From Actinomadura rupiterrae (GTDB lineage: Bacteria > Actinomycetota > Actinomycetes > Streptosporangiales > Streptosporangiaceae), in contig NZ_JAMZEA010000004.1 in NCBI RefSeq assembly GCF_024172125.1, positions 806,001 to 870,000 of the forward strand: a stretch of DNA of 64,000 nt, given 5' to 3'. Each line of letters begins with the position of its first letter. The first letter of the stretch is position 1. This document shows, piece by piece, positions 35,398-44,249 of this stretch. Under the pieces are notes generated by a model. The model searched no databases. It worked only from the letters and a program-made list of their open reading frames with translations, and was not told the DNA's origin. A program made the position numbers and the translations under genes.

Positions 35398-36750
35398 GTG
35401 GCTTTGAACGATCCGAGCATCGGTGTGGCCGAGTGCCGCCTCTGCGGCGCCAAGGACCTGGCGAGCGTCGTCGACCTCGGGGCCACCCCGCCGTGCGAGC
35501 TGTTCCTGACCGCGGACCGGCTGGACGCGCCGGAGATGACCTATCCCCTTCACCTGCGGGTGTGCCGGGAGTGCCGGCTGGCGCAGCTCCCGCCGCTGAT
35601 CACGCCGGAGGAGACGTTCACCGAGTACGCCTACTTCTCGTCCTACTCCGACTCGTGGGTGCGGCACGCGAAGGCGTACGTGGACGCGGCGGTCGAGCGC
35701 GTCGCGCCGGAGTTCGTGGTGGAGGTCGCGAGCAACGACGGGTACCTGCTCCGGCACGTGGTGGAAAAGGGCATCCGCTGCCTGGGAATCGAACCGTCCG
35801 CGAATGTGAGCGAGGCGGCGCGGGAGAAGGGCGTCCCGACGCTGACCCGGTTCCTGACTCCGGAGACCGGGCAACAGGTCAGGGACGAGCACGGGCCCGC
35901 CGATCTCGTCGCGGCGAACAACGTTTACGCCCACATCCCGGACATCGTCGGTTTCACCAGGGGCCTGCGCGCGCTCGTCGCGGACGACGGCTGGGTGTCG
36001 ATCGAGATCCAGTACCTCGCGACGCTCATGGAGCTGGGCCAGTACGACACGATTTACCACGAGCACTTCCAGTACTACACGGTCGCGTCCGCGCAGCGCG
36101 CGCTGGCTAGCGGCGGCCTGACGCTGGTGGACGTCGAGCTGCTGCCTACGCACGGTGGCTCGATCCGCCTGTGGGCCCGTCCGCAGGGAGAGCCTGGACC
36201 GCGCGTGCACGAGCTGCTGCAGAAGGAACGCGAACAGGGGCTACACAGCGACGAGGGCTACACGGCCTTCGCCCAGCGCGTCGCCAAGGTCCGCCGCGAT
36301 CTGCTCAAGTTCCTTATAGCCGCGGCCGAGGACGGTAAGACCGTCGTCGGATACGGCGCTCCCGGCAAGGGAAACACGCTGCTGAACCACTGCGGCATCC
36401 GTTCCGACCTGCTCGCCTACACGGTCGACCGGAATCCCTACAAGCACGGTCGGTTCACGCCGGGAACGCGGATTCCGATCCTCCCGCCGGAGCGGATCGC
36501 TGAGGACCGTCCCGACTACGTGCTCGTCCTGCCGTGGAACCTGCGGGACGAGCTGTCCGAGCAGCTCGCCTACGTGCACGACTGGGGTGGACGGCTCGTC
36601 TTCCCGATCCCCGAACTGGACGTAGTGGAAGGCAGCTCATCGGTGGACGGCAGCACGTCGGTGGTCGGCAGCACGTCGGTGGTCGGCAGCTCGTCGGTGG
36701 TCGGCAGCTCGTCCGTGGTTGGCAGCTCGTCGGTGGAGGGCCGGTCATGA
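35398..36750 (+). CDS. NDP-sugar C-methyltransferase-like SAM-dependent methyltransferase
   Basis: 450 aa. N-terminal zinc-binding domain (CRLC at 13-16, CREC at 56-59), SAM domain with VVEVASNDGYLLRHV and VAANNVYAHIPD, then YDTIYHEHFQYYTV, and a C-terminal Rossmann-like domain with VVGYGAPGKGNTLLN. This three-part layout is that of TylC3/EryBIII/NovU-type sugar C-methyltransferases, which add a branch methyl to a dNDP-4-keto sugar. The tail (about 412-447) is six 6-residue repeats of the SSSVVG type coded by six 18-bp units (36631-36738). GTG at 35398 is the start; its stop overlaps the next ATG (ATGA). Confidence 0.85.
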   Translation: MALNDPSIGVAECRLCGAKDLASVVDLGATPPCELFLTADRLDAPEMTYPLHLRVCRECRLAQLPPLITPEETFTEYAYFSSYSDSWVRHAKAYVDAAVERVAPEFVVEVASNDGYLLRHVVEKGIRCLGIEPSANVSEAAREKGVPTLTRFLTPETGQQVRDEHGPADLVAANNVYAHIPDIVGFTRGLRALVADDGWVSIEIQYLATLMELGQYDTIYHEHFQYYTVASAQRALASGGLTLVDVELLPTHGGSIRLWARPQGEPGPRVHELLQKEREQGLHSDEGYTAFAQRVAKVRRDLLKFLIAAAEDGKTVVGYGAPGKGNTLLNHCGIRSDLLAYTVDRNPYKHGRFTPGTRIPILPPERIAEDRPDYVLVLPWNLRDELSEQLAYVHDWGGRLVFPIPELDVVEGSSSVDGSTSVVGSTSVVGSSSVVGSSSVVGSSSVEGRS

Positions 36751-37520
36751 AGGTGGTGCTGTTCTGCGGCGGGCTCGGGATGCGGATGCGCATGGGCACG
36801 CCCGGCGACGTCCCGAAGCCGATGCAGCTCGTCGGGCCGCGTCCGCTGCTGTGGCACGTGATGCGCTACTACGCGCACTTCGGGCACACCGAGTTCATCC
36901 TGTGCCTCGGCCATGCGCCGCACCACATCAAGGACTTCTTCGTCCAGTACACCGAGACGCACTCCAACGACTTCCGGCTGCGCGCCGGGCGGGTCGAGAT
37001 GCTGTCCACCGACATCTCCGACTGGCAGATCACGTTCGTGGACACCGGGGCCGAGTCGCCGATCGGCGAGCGGCTCCGGCGCGTCCGCAAGTACCTGGAC
37101 GGGGACGAGATGTTCCTCGCCAACTACGCGGACGTGCTCACCGACGCGCCGCTGCCGGACATGATCGACCGGTTCGCCGGGTCGGACGCCGCCGCGTCGA
37201 TGATGGTGGTGCCGCCGACCGACTCGTTCCACTGCATCGAGCTCGGCGCGGACGGCCGCGCGTCCGGGATCACCCCGGTCACCGAGATGCCGGTGTGGAT
37301 CAACGGCGGCTACTTCGTGCTGCGCCAGGAGATCTTCGACCACATCCCCGAGGGCGGCGACCTGGTCGCGGACGGCTGCGCGGCCCTGGCGAAGACCGGC
37401 GGGCTGCTCACCTACCCGTACCGCGGCTACTGGCGTCCGACCGACACCGTGAAGGAGCGCATCGCGCTGGACGAGGCGTACCTGCGCGGCGACCGGCCCT
37501 GGGCGGTCTGGGAGCGGTGA
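36747..37520 (+). CDS. Sugar-1-phosphate nucleotidyltransferase (RfbF-like)
   Basis: 257 aa. The N-terminal nucleotide-binding loop MKVVLFCGGLGMRMRM and VPKPMQLVGPRPLLWHVM match glucose-1-phosphate cytidylyltransferase-type enzymes. Later come FLANYADVLTD (DxD-like), INGGYFVL and GYWRPTDTVKER. GLGMRM replaces the usual GxGTRL, so the base preference is uncertain. It overlaps the methyltransferase gene by four bases and should supply the activated sugar for that branch. Confidence 0.8.
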   Translation: MKVVLFCGGLGMRMRMGTPGDVPKPMQLVGPRPLLWHVMRYYAHFGHTEFILCLGHAPHHIKDFFVQYTETHSNDFRLRAGRVEMLSTDISDWQITFVDTGAESPIGERLRRVRKYLDGDEMFLANYADVLTDAPLPDMIDRFAGSDAAASMMVVPPTDSFHCIELGADGRASGITPVTEMPVWINGGYFVLRQEIFDHIPEGGDLVADGCAALAKTGGLLTYPYRGYWRPTDTVKERIALDEAYLRGDRPWAVWER

Positions 37521-37614
37521 TCGGACATGCCCGGATCGCCCGCTCTTCCCCATTGATGCTTGCGTTGACGGCAGAATGCGGAGCGTCTCCGGAGAACTCC
37601 GGAGTGACAGCGGT

Positions 37615-37640
37615 CCCCGCGCCTCGGCCGAGGCGCGGGG
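37615..37640. repeat. 26-bp perfect palindrome in the sugar cluster
   Basis: Positions 37615-37640 are self-complementary without a spacer (core GCCTCGGCCGAGGC). They lie in the 213-bp gap between the nucleotidyltransferase and LmbE genes. Two CTCCGGAG palindromes sit just before, near 37585-37605. Terminator or operator. Confidence 0.5.
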
Positions 37641-37733
37641 AGCCGCAGGTGCCGGACGGGCCCGGGGCGGGGCGCGGCCGGATCGACGCGGCCGCGGCCG
37701 GGGGGCGGCGGCGGTGACCAGGACGAGGAGACG

Positions 37734-38375
37734 ATGATTCGACTGACGCCAGGGCACTGCTCGGAGATCCTGCTGCTCGGCGCGCACTGCGACGACGTGC
37801 CCATCGGCGCCGGCGGCACGCTGCTGCAGCTCTGCCGGGCCAACCCCGGGCTGCGTGTGCGGGCGCTGATCCTGTCGGGCGCCGGGACGGTCCGCGAGGC
37901 CGAGGAGCGGGAGGCCCTCGACGCCTTCTGCCCGAAGGCGCGGCTGGAGGTGGCCGTCCTGGACATGCCGGACGGGCGGCTGCCCGCCTACTGGGAGCGC
38001 ACGAAGGAGGCGCTGGAGGAGGTGCGGCGCGGCTGCGAGCCGGACCTGATCCTCGCCCCGAACGCCACCGACGCGCACCAGGACCACCGCGGCCTCGCCA
38101 AGCTCGTCCCGACCGTCTTCCGCGACCACATGACGCTCGGCTACGAGATCCTCAAGTGGGAGTCGGACCTGACGCAGCCCGAGGTGTTCGTGCCGCTGGG
38201 CGAGCCCGTGCTCACCGAGAAGATCGAGCTGCTGCACCGCTGCTACCCGTCCCAGCACGACCGCACGTGGTTCGACGAGGAGACGTTCCGCGGCCTCGCG
38301 CGCGTGCGCGGGGTGCAGGCGGGCGACCGCTACGCCGAGGGCTTCCACACCAGCAAACTCACCATCCGATTCTGA
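37734..38375 (+). CDS. PIG-L/LmbE-family deacetylase
   Basis: 213 aa. Zn ligand motifs AHCDD (17-21, AHPDD-like) and HQDH (115-118), with VRALILSGAG between. Family members remove N-acetyl from GlcNAc-type sugars (MshB, PIG-L), so this one may deacetylate a nucleotide- or lipid-linked amino sugar of the cluster. AHCDD with Cys in place of Pro is uncommon. ATG at 37734, with GACGAGGAG upstream; nine bases separate it from the epimerase gene. Confidence 0.85.
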   Translation: MIRLTPGHCSEILLLGAHCDDVPIGAGGTLLQLCRANPGLRVRALILSGAGTVREAEEREALDAFCPKARLEVAVLDMPDGRLPAYWERTKEALEEVRRGCEPDLILAPNATDAHQDHRGLAKLVPTVFRDHMTLGYEILKWESDLTQPEVFVPLGEPVLTEKIELLHRCYPSQHDRTWFDEETFRGLARVRGVQAGDRYAEGFHTSKLTIRF

Positions 38376-38384
38376 GGAGAAGCC

Positions 38385-39401
38385 GTGCGCGTCCTGCTCA
38401 CCGGCCACCAGGGGTATCTCGGCACGGTCATGGCGCCCGTGCTGAGCGCGGCCGGACACGAGGTCACCGGCCTCGACTCCGGGCTGTTCGCCGACTGCGT
38501 GCTCGGGCCGTCCCCGGACGATCCGGACACCCTGGCCGTCGACCTGCGGGACGTCGACGCCGCCGCGCTCGCCGGGTTCGACGCGGTGGTGCACCTGGCG
38601 GCGCTGTCGAACGACCCGCTCGGTTCGCTGCGCCCCGAGATCACCTACGACATCAACCACCACGCCGCGTCCCGGCTGGCCCGGCTCGCCCGGGAGGCCG
38701 GGGTGCGGCGGTTCCTCTACGCCTCGACGTGCTCGGTGTACGGGGCGAGCGGCGAGGAGCTGGTGGACGAAGACGCGCCGCTGCGTCCCGTCACGCCCTA
38801 TGCCGAGTCCAAGGTGCGGGTCGAGGACGACATCTTCGCGCTCGCCGACGACGACTTCTCCCCCGTCTCGCTTCGCAACGCGACGGCGTTCGGGTTCTCG
38901 CCGCGGCTGCGCGCCGACATCGTGCTGAACAACCTCGTTGGGCACGCGTTGCTGTCCGGTGTGGTGAAGGTGCTGTCGGACGGCACTCCTTGGCGTCCCC
39001 TCGTGCACGCGCGCGATATCGCGGCCGCGTTCGCCGCTGTACTGGACGCGCCGCGCGAGGCCGTCCACGCGAAGGCCTTCAACGTGGGCACCGAGCGGAA
39101 CAACCTCCAGGTCGCGCAGATCGCGGAGCGCGTGAAAGAAGCGGTACCGGACGCTGAACTCGTCATCACAGGGGAGACCGGCGGCGATCCGCGTTCCTAC
39201 CGTGTGGACTTCGCGCGCATACGAGAGGCGCTTCCCGGCTTCGACTGCGAGTGGTCCATCGCGGACGGCGCTACGGAACTGGCCGACGCCTACCGGAAGT
39301 ACGGGCTGACGCAGGAGGCGTTCGACCGCCGCTTCACGCGCCTGGCCCGGCTCGCCGACCGCCGTGAGGCGGGAACCCTGGACGAGAACTTCCGCCCATG
39401 A
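38385..39401 (+). CDS. NAD-dependent epimerase/dehydratase (extended SDR)
   Basis: 338 aa. NAD loop [11 protein letters not shown] (GxxGxxG), catalytic STCSVYG and YAESK (Tyr139/Lys143), and a substrate-domain [13 protein letters not shown]. It works on nucleotide sugars, likely a 4-epimerase or 4-reductase. GTG start at 38385 with GAGGAGAAG upstream. Its stop overlaps the next start (ATGA), so it belongs to the same translational chain. Confidence 0.87.
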   Translation: MRVLLTGHQGYLGTVMAPVLSAAGHEVTGLDSGLFADCVLGPSPDDPDTLAVDLRDVDAAALAGFDAVVHLAALSNDPLGSLRPEITYDINHHAASRLARLAREAGVRRFLYASTCSVYGASGEELVDEDAPLRPVTPYAESKVRVEDDIFALADDDFSPVSLRNATAFGFSPRLRADIVLNNLVGHALLSGVVKVLSDGTPWRPLVHARDIAAAFAAVLDAPREAVHAKAFNVGTERNNLQVAQIAERVKEAVPDAELVITGETGGDPRSYRVDFARIREALPGFDCEWSIADGATELADAYRKYGLTQEAFDRRFTRLARLADRREAGTLDENFRP

Positions 39402-40711
39402 CACCGGACAGTCCGCCTATGACACCGGACGGTCCGCCTATGACCGCGGACGAGATGCATGCTCTGGTGGAGCGGCTGTATCCGCTCTGCCGGAGCATCA
39501 CGGGGGACGGCGTCCGGCAAACGCTGGACGTCGTGGGGGAGTACCTGCCGTCCCTGCGCGCGCACGAGGTCCCGACCGGGACGGCCGTGCTCGACTGGGA
39601 GATCCCCCGGGAATGGAACATCCGCGACGCCTACATCAAGGACGTCGCGACCGGGGAGCGCGTCGTCGATTTCCAGGCGCTGAACCTGCACGTCGTCGGA
39701 TACAGCACCCCTGTGCACGCGACGATGACGATGGACGAACTCGCTCCGCATCTGCATACGCTGCCCGACCAGCCGTCCTTGGTTCCCTACAGGACGAGCT
39801 ACTACGCCGAGACGTGGGGCTTCTGCCTGAGCGAGAACACTCGCTTGTCCATGGGCGACGGGCCGTTCGAGGTCTTCATCGACTCCACCTTGGCGGACGG
39901 TCACCTCACGTATGGCGAGGCTGTGATTCCGGGTGCCAGCGATAGGGAAGTGCTGGTTTCCTGCCACGTCTGCCACCCGTCCCTGGCGAACGACAACCTG
40001 GCCGGGATCGCGGTGGCTGTTGCCTTGGCGCAGCGGTTGCGGGAGCCGCGTCACACCTTCCGGTTCATCTTCGCGCCGGGGACGATCGGCACTATTACCT
40101 GGCTGGCGCGTAACCGTTCACGCGTGGATTCCGTCGCTCATGGGCTGACCCTCGCGTGCGCAGGAGACGAAGGCCAGATCCACTACAAGCGGAGCCGTCG
40201 CGGAGACGCACCTATAGACCGGGCCTTCGAGCATGTGCTCCGAGACCGTCCGCATACGATTCTCGACTTCTCCCCCTACGGGTACGACGAGCGCCAGTAC
40301 TGCTCCCCCGGATTCAACCTTCCGGTCGGTTCGCTTACGCGGACGCCCTACGCCGGGTATCCCGAGTACCACACGTCCGGGGACAATCCCTCGTTCGTCT
40401 CCCCCACCGCCATGAGCGACACGCTCGAAACGCTCTGGCAGACCGTCCAGGTGCTCGAACGGGACCGGACGTACGTGAACCTCAGCCCCTATGGCGAACC
40501 CCAGCTGGGACGCCGCGGGCTGTATGCGTCCCTTGGCGGGCGCAGCGACACCAAGCAGACCCAGATGGCGATGCTGTGGGTGCTGAACCTGTCCGACGGG
40601 CAGCACGGCCTCCTCGACATCGCCGGCCGATCCGACCTGCCGTTCGCCACCGTCGCCGACGCCGCCGACGCCCTGCGCGACGCCGGACTCCTCAAGGAGT
40701 TGCAACCATGA
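39398..40711 (+). CDS. DUF4910-like aminopeptidase-fold protein
   Basis: 437 aa. It contains [30 protein letters not shown], an M28-peptidase-like metal region (HVCHPSxANDN), [29 protein letters not shown] and [11 protein letters not shown]. This matches the DUF4910/aminopeptidase-like proteins found in many surface-glycan clusters, whose reaction is not established; amide hydrolysis or formation on an amino sugar is plausible. The start lies in a 21-bp duplication giving in-frame ATGs at 39398, 39419 and 39440; only the first overlaps the previous stop. Confidence 0.8.
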   Translation: MTPDSPPMTPDGPPMTADEMHALVERLYPLCRSITGDGVRQTLDVVGEYLPSLRAHEVPTGTAVLDWEIPREWNIRDAYIKDVATGERVVDFQALNLHVVGYSTPVHATMTMDELAPHLHTLPDQPSLVPYRTSYYAETWGFCLSENTRLSMGDGPFEVFIDSTLADGHLTYGEAVIPGASDREVLVSCHVCHPSLANDNLAGIAVAVALAQRLREPRHTFRFIFAPGTIGTITWLARNRSRVDSVAHGLTLACAGDEGQIHYKRSRRGDAPIDRAFEHVLRDRPHTILDFSPYGYDERQYCSPGFNLPVGSLTRTPYAGYPEYHTSGDNPSFVSPTAMSDTLETLWQTVQVLERDRTYVNLSPYGEPQLGRRGLYASLGGRSDTKQTQMAMLWVLNLSDGQHGLLDIAGRSDLPFATVADAADALRDAGLLKELQP

Positions 40712-41688
40712 CCGAGCTGAAGGCCGGCGACCTCGTCGAGGTGCGGAGCGCGGAGGAGATCCTCGCGACCCTCGACGAGCGGGGCGAGCTGGACGGCCTG
40801 CCGTTCATGCCGGAGATGCTGGCGTACTGCGGGCGCCGGATGACCGTCCACAAGGTCGCGCACAAGCTCTGCGACACCATCAGCCGCTCGGGCATGCGGC
40901 GGATGGAGCGCGCCGTCCACCTCACGGGCGCGCGCTGCGACGGGTCGTCCCACGGCGGCTGCCAGACGGCCTGCTCGCTGTACTGGAAGGACGCCTGGCT
41001 CAAACCGGCCTCCGCTGGGACCGAAGCCGCCGCGGAGGACGACGAGGGCGTCCGGAAGCTGCTGCCTCTGCTGGAGGTCAACACGCGCAAGGAGCCCGAG
41101 GCGGACGGCGAGGTCCGCTACTCGTGCCAGGCCACCGAACTGCTGCGCGCCGCCCCTGAGCGTGTAGGCGTGAAGAACGTCGGCCAGTTCGTGGACGACG
41201 TCCGTACCGGCAACAACAGTGTCGGCGAGTCCGTTAGGGCGTTCCTCATCGGCGGCTACAACCGCTACCAGGACGTCACGCGCGAGCGCCTTCCCAAGCC
41301 ACTGCTCATCAACAAGGGTCTCCGCTGGGCACTGTTCGAAGGCGCGCTCGACGGCCGCACTCCTGTAGAGACGCTTGATTTGAAACCGGGCGAACTCGTC
41401 CGCATCAAGCCGCGTGCCGAAATCATCAAGACGCTCAACAAAGACCTGCTGAACCGGGGCATGGGCTTCGAGAACGAGATGGCCCGGCACTGCGGCAAGA
41501 CCGCTCGCGTGCGCGCGCGGGTGGAGAAGGTCCTGGACGAGCGCACCGGACGCCTCCTCACCATGAAGACCCCCTGCATCATCCTGGAGGGGCTGGTCTG
41601 CGAGGGCGCCTACAACTTCAACTGCCCGCGCGAGTTCGTCCCCTTCTGGCGGGAGATCTGGCTAGAGCGCGTCCAGGACGCCCCTTGA
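40708..41688 (+). CDS. Cys-rich protein with an internal domain duplication, unknown function
   Basis: 326 aa, soluble, family not recognised. Two related halves: AGDLVEVRSAEEILATLDE...FMPEMLAYCGRRMTVHKVAHK (about 5-52), with CDGSSHGGCQTAC and LYWKDAWLK; and KPGELVRIKPRAEIIKTLNK...FENEMARHCGKTARVRARVEK (about 229-275), with LEGLVCEGAYNFNCP and FWREIWLE. The shared pattern G-(D/E)-L-V-x-(V/I)-(R/K), M-x-x-(Y/H)-CG and W-(K/R)-x-x-WL shows an ancient duplication. Clustered Cys may bind metal. ATGA overlap with the DUF4910 gene and TTGA overlap with the flippase gene tie it to the glycan pathway. Confidence 0.75.
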   Translation: MTELKAGDLVEVRSAEEILATLDERGELDGLPFMPEMLAYCGRRMTVHKVAHKLCDTISRSGMRRMERAVHLTGARCDGSSHGGCQTACSLYWKDAWLKPASAGTEAAAEDDEGVRKLLPLLEVNTRKEPEADGEVRYSCQATELLRAAPERVGVKNVGQFVDDVRTGNNSVGESVRAFLIGGYNRYQDVTRERLPKPLLINKGLRWALFEGALDGRTPVETLDLKPGELVRIKPRAEIIKTLNKDLLNRGMGFENEMARHCGKTARVRARVEKVLDERTGRLLTMKTPCIILEGLVCEGAYNFNCPREFVPFWREIWLERVQDAP

Positions 41689-43196
41689 CCGACGACACCA
41701 GCCCAGTCGCGGCAAGCGCGGAGGCAGAGGGTCCGTCGCTGGGAGCGAAGACTCGGCGGGGGCTCAGCTGGAGCCTGCTCGGGACGGTCGGCACCAAAGC
41801 CGGTTCGTTCGCCCTCAACCTCGTGCTCGCGCGGTTGCTGGCCCCCCAGGACTTCGGGGTTTTCGCCATCGCCCTAGCCGCATGGGCGTTCCTGATCCAT
41901 GTGAACGACGCGGGCATCATCGCGGCCGTCGTGCAATGGCGCGGGAAGCTCGAAGAGATGGCGCCTACGGCGGCGGTGCTGGCGTTCGTTTCCAGTGCGC
42001 TCGTCTATGTGGCGTGCTGGTTCGCGGCTCCGTACTACGCGCACCTCGCGCACAGCGATGCCGCTACAGGGCCGATCCGGTTGCTGTGCGTCGTGGTGGT
42101 CGTGGACGGCATCACGGCCGTTCGCAGCGGTTCGCTCATGCGTGCGTTCAGGCAGGACACGATCGTCAAGGCCAACGTCGTGGGACTGGTGTGCCAGGCA
42201 CCCGTCGCCATAGCGCTGGCGCTGGCGGACTTCGGCCCTTACAGCTTCGTGTGGGGACAGGTCGTCGCGTCCGTCGTCGCGGGGGCGCTCATCCTGGTGT
42301 GGGCGGACGTCCCGGTCGAGTTCGGGTTCGACCGGGCGGTCGCGCGCCGGCTGCTGCGCTTCGGGCTGCCGCTCGCCGCGTCCCTCGGCATCGAGTCGGT
42401 GCTGCTCAACGCGGACTACGTGATCGTCGGGCACGTCCTCGGGACGGTCGCGATCGGCTACTACATGATCGCCTTCAACGTGTCGAGCTGGGTGCCGACG
42501 CTGATCGGGCAGGCGATCCGGTACGTGTCCACGGCCGCGTTCTCGCGGCTGGCCGAGCGGGACGACCCCGACTCGCTCTCCGACGGCGTCCGCCGCAGCC
42601 TGCCGCTGCTGCTGGCGTTCGTGTTCCCGGCCGCGGTGCTGCTCGCGACGCTCGCCACGCCGCTGCTGGAGCTGCTGTACGGCGCGCGCTGGACGCCCGG
42701 CGCGGTCGTGCTGGGCTACCTGGCGATCCTGATGGCGGTCCGGATGATCACGTCGCTGACCTTCGACGTGCTGACCGCCGCCGGACGCACCCGCGCGACG
42801 ATGTGGCTGAACCTCGCGTGGGTCGTCGTGCTCGTCCCGGCGCTGCTCGCGGGCGTCCGGGCGGACGGGATCCGCGGCGTCGGCATCGCGCACGCGCTGG
42901 TCGGCGCGGCCGTCGCGCTGCCGCTCGCGCTGCTCGCGCTGCACCGCGCGGGCGTCCGGCTGGCCCCGGCGCTGCCCGCGCTCGCCCGCCCGGCCGGGGC
43001 CGCCGCGCTCACCGCCGCCGTCGTGCTCGGCCTCGACCACGCGGTCACGGCCGCCGTCGGGCCGGTCGCCTTGGCGCGGCTCGTGGTCGCGGGCGGCGTC
43101 GGCATCCTGGTGTACCTGCTCCTGGTCGTCCCGAAGGACGCGTTCCTGCGGGTCGCGCACCGCCTCCCGATCCCCGCCACAACCAAGGAGGGCTGA
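41685..43196 (+). CDS. Polysaccharide flippase (Wzx/MOP superfamily)
   Basis: 503 aa with about 14 helices. It opens LGAKTRRGLSWSLLGTVGTKAGSFALNLVLARLLAPQDFGVFAIA, the usual start of Wzx/RfbX polysaccharide exporters. It should flip lipid-linked repeat units across the membrane. The TTG start at 41685 overlaps the preceding TGA (TTGA); no ATG or GTG fits better. It is followed five bases later by a GT2 gene. Confidence 0.87.
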   Translation: MTDDTSPVAASAEAEGPSLGAKTRRGLSWSLLGTVGTKAGSFALNLVLARLLAPQDFGVFAIALAAWAFLIHVNDAGIIAAVVQWRGKLEEMAPTAAVLAFVSSALVYVACWFAAPYYAHLAHSDAATGPIRLLCVVVVVDGITAVRSGSLMRAFRQDTIVKANVVGLVCQAPVAIALALADFGPYSFVWGQVVASVVAGALILVWADVPVEFGFDRAVARRLLRFGLPLAASLGIESVLLNADYVIVGHVLGTVAIGYYMIAFNVSSWVPTLIGQAIRYVSTAAFSRLAERDDPDSLSDGVRRSLPLLLAFVFPAAVLLATLATPLLELLYGARWTPGAVVLGYLAILMAVRMITSLTFDVLTAAGRTRATMWLNLAWVVVLVPALLAGVRADGIRGVGIAHALVGAAVALPLALLALHRAGVRLAPALPALARPAGAAALTAAVVLGLDHAVTAAVGPVALARLVVAGGVGILVYLLLVVPKDAFLRVAHRLPIPATTKEG

Positions 43197-43201
43197 TCGT
43201 C

Positions 43202-44089
43202 ATGCCGCTGGTGACCATCGCGCTGCCCGTGCGGAACGCCGGGGAGCGGATCGACCGGGTCGCCCGGTCGGTGCTCGGCCAGGACCATCCGGACCTGGAG
43301 TTCCTGATCTGCGACAACGCGTCAGACGACGACACCGGCGAGCGGTGCCGGGCGCTCGCCGAACGCGACTCCCGCGTCCGCTACCACCGGCATCCGGACA
43401 ACATCGGCATCCTGCCGAACTTCATGAGCGCGAGCCGCCTGGCGTCGGGGGAGTACTTCCGCTGGGTCAGCGACGACGACATGCTGGAGCCGCGGCTGGT
43501 GTCCCGGTCGCTGGAGGTGTTCGGGAAGGACGGGCGGCTCGTGCTCGTCACGTCCCAGACGTCCTACACGGGCGACGACGGCGTCATCAGCACCGCGCCG
43601 TTCACCGACCAGGGCCTCGGCTCGGACGACCCGCTCGTCCGGTTCAAGGCGATGCTGCGCCTGCTGAACTCCAGCCACCTGCTCATCGACCCGCTCTACG
43701 GCCTGTTCCGGCGGGACGTGCTGGTGTCGCTCCCGCGCCGGAACATGCTGCGCGAGGACGAGGTGATGGCCACGAAACTCGCCCTCGCCGGACCCTGGGG
43801 ACACGTCGACGAGGTCCTCGCGCACCGGAACTGGAAGACCGAGAAACCCGGTGTCCTCGCGCGGCGGCTGGGCGTCCCCTCCTGGCAGGCGCACTGCGCG
43901 ACGACGCTCGAATGCCTGGAGATCTACCGGTGGGTGGACGACCCCGCGAACACTCCCGAACTCACCGACGAGCAGCGCCGCCGCGCCCGCGCCGCCGTCC
44001 GCGCGACCTGGGCGCGGCGGGAGCGCCGGGTCGCCGAGCACCGGGCCCGGAAGCTGGCCCGCCTCGCGACCGGACGCGATACGCGATGA
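43202..44089 (+). CDS. Family 2 glycosyltransferase
   Basis: 295 aa. GT-A core: MPLVTIALPVRNAGERI, FLICDNASDDDTGERC, YFRWVSDDDML (DxD) and a late LREDEVMATKLAL (acceptor ED-like). A Glu/Arg-rich helical C-terminus follows. It adds one sugar to the growing lipid-linked glycan in the cytoplasm; the specificity is unknown. ATG at 43202 has the strong site AAGGAGGG. It is the last gene of the run beginning at 35.4 kb. Confidence 0.87.
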   Translation: MPLVTIALPVRNAGERIDRVARSVLGQDHPDLEFLICDNASDDDTGERCRALAERDSRVRYHRHPDNIGILPNFMSASRLASGEYFRWVSDDDMLEPRLVSRSLEVFGKDGRLVLVTSQTSYTGDDGVISTAPFTDQGLGSDDPLVRFKAMLRLLNSSHLLIDPLYGLFRRDVLVSLPRRNMLREDEVMATKLALAGPWGHVDEVLAHRNWKTEKPGVLARRLGVPSWQAHCATTLECLEIYRWVDDPANTPELTDEQRRRARAAVRATWARRERRVAEHRARKLARLATGRDTR

Positions 44090-44213
44090 TCTGGGGTTTT
44101 CCACCGGCCGATAGTGGCCATGGGGGACCTTGGACCGATGAAAACAGTACTACCCGGATGCACGATGACAGCGGCATCAATTACCGGGACGCGGCAACGC
44201 GACGACGTTGAAC

Positions 44214-44233
44214 GCCCTCGTCCGCGCGAGGGC
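44214..44233 (+). promoter_or_regulatory. Hairpin in the leader of the chain-length-control genes
   Basis: GCCCTCG (44214-44220) and CGAGGGC (44227-44233) pair across a six-base loop, 16 bases before the ATG at 44250. The 160-bp gap also holds an A/T-rich stretch (GAAAACAGTACT near 44140), a likely promoter region for the Wzz-like/ligase genes. Confidence 0.4.
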
Positions 44234-44249
44234 CTCACCGGGGGCACAC

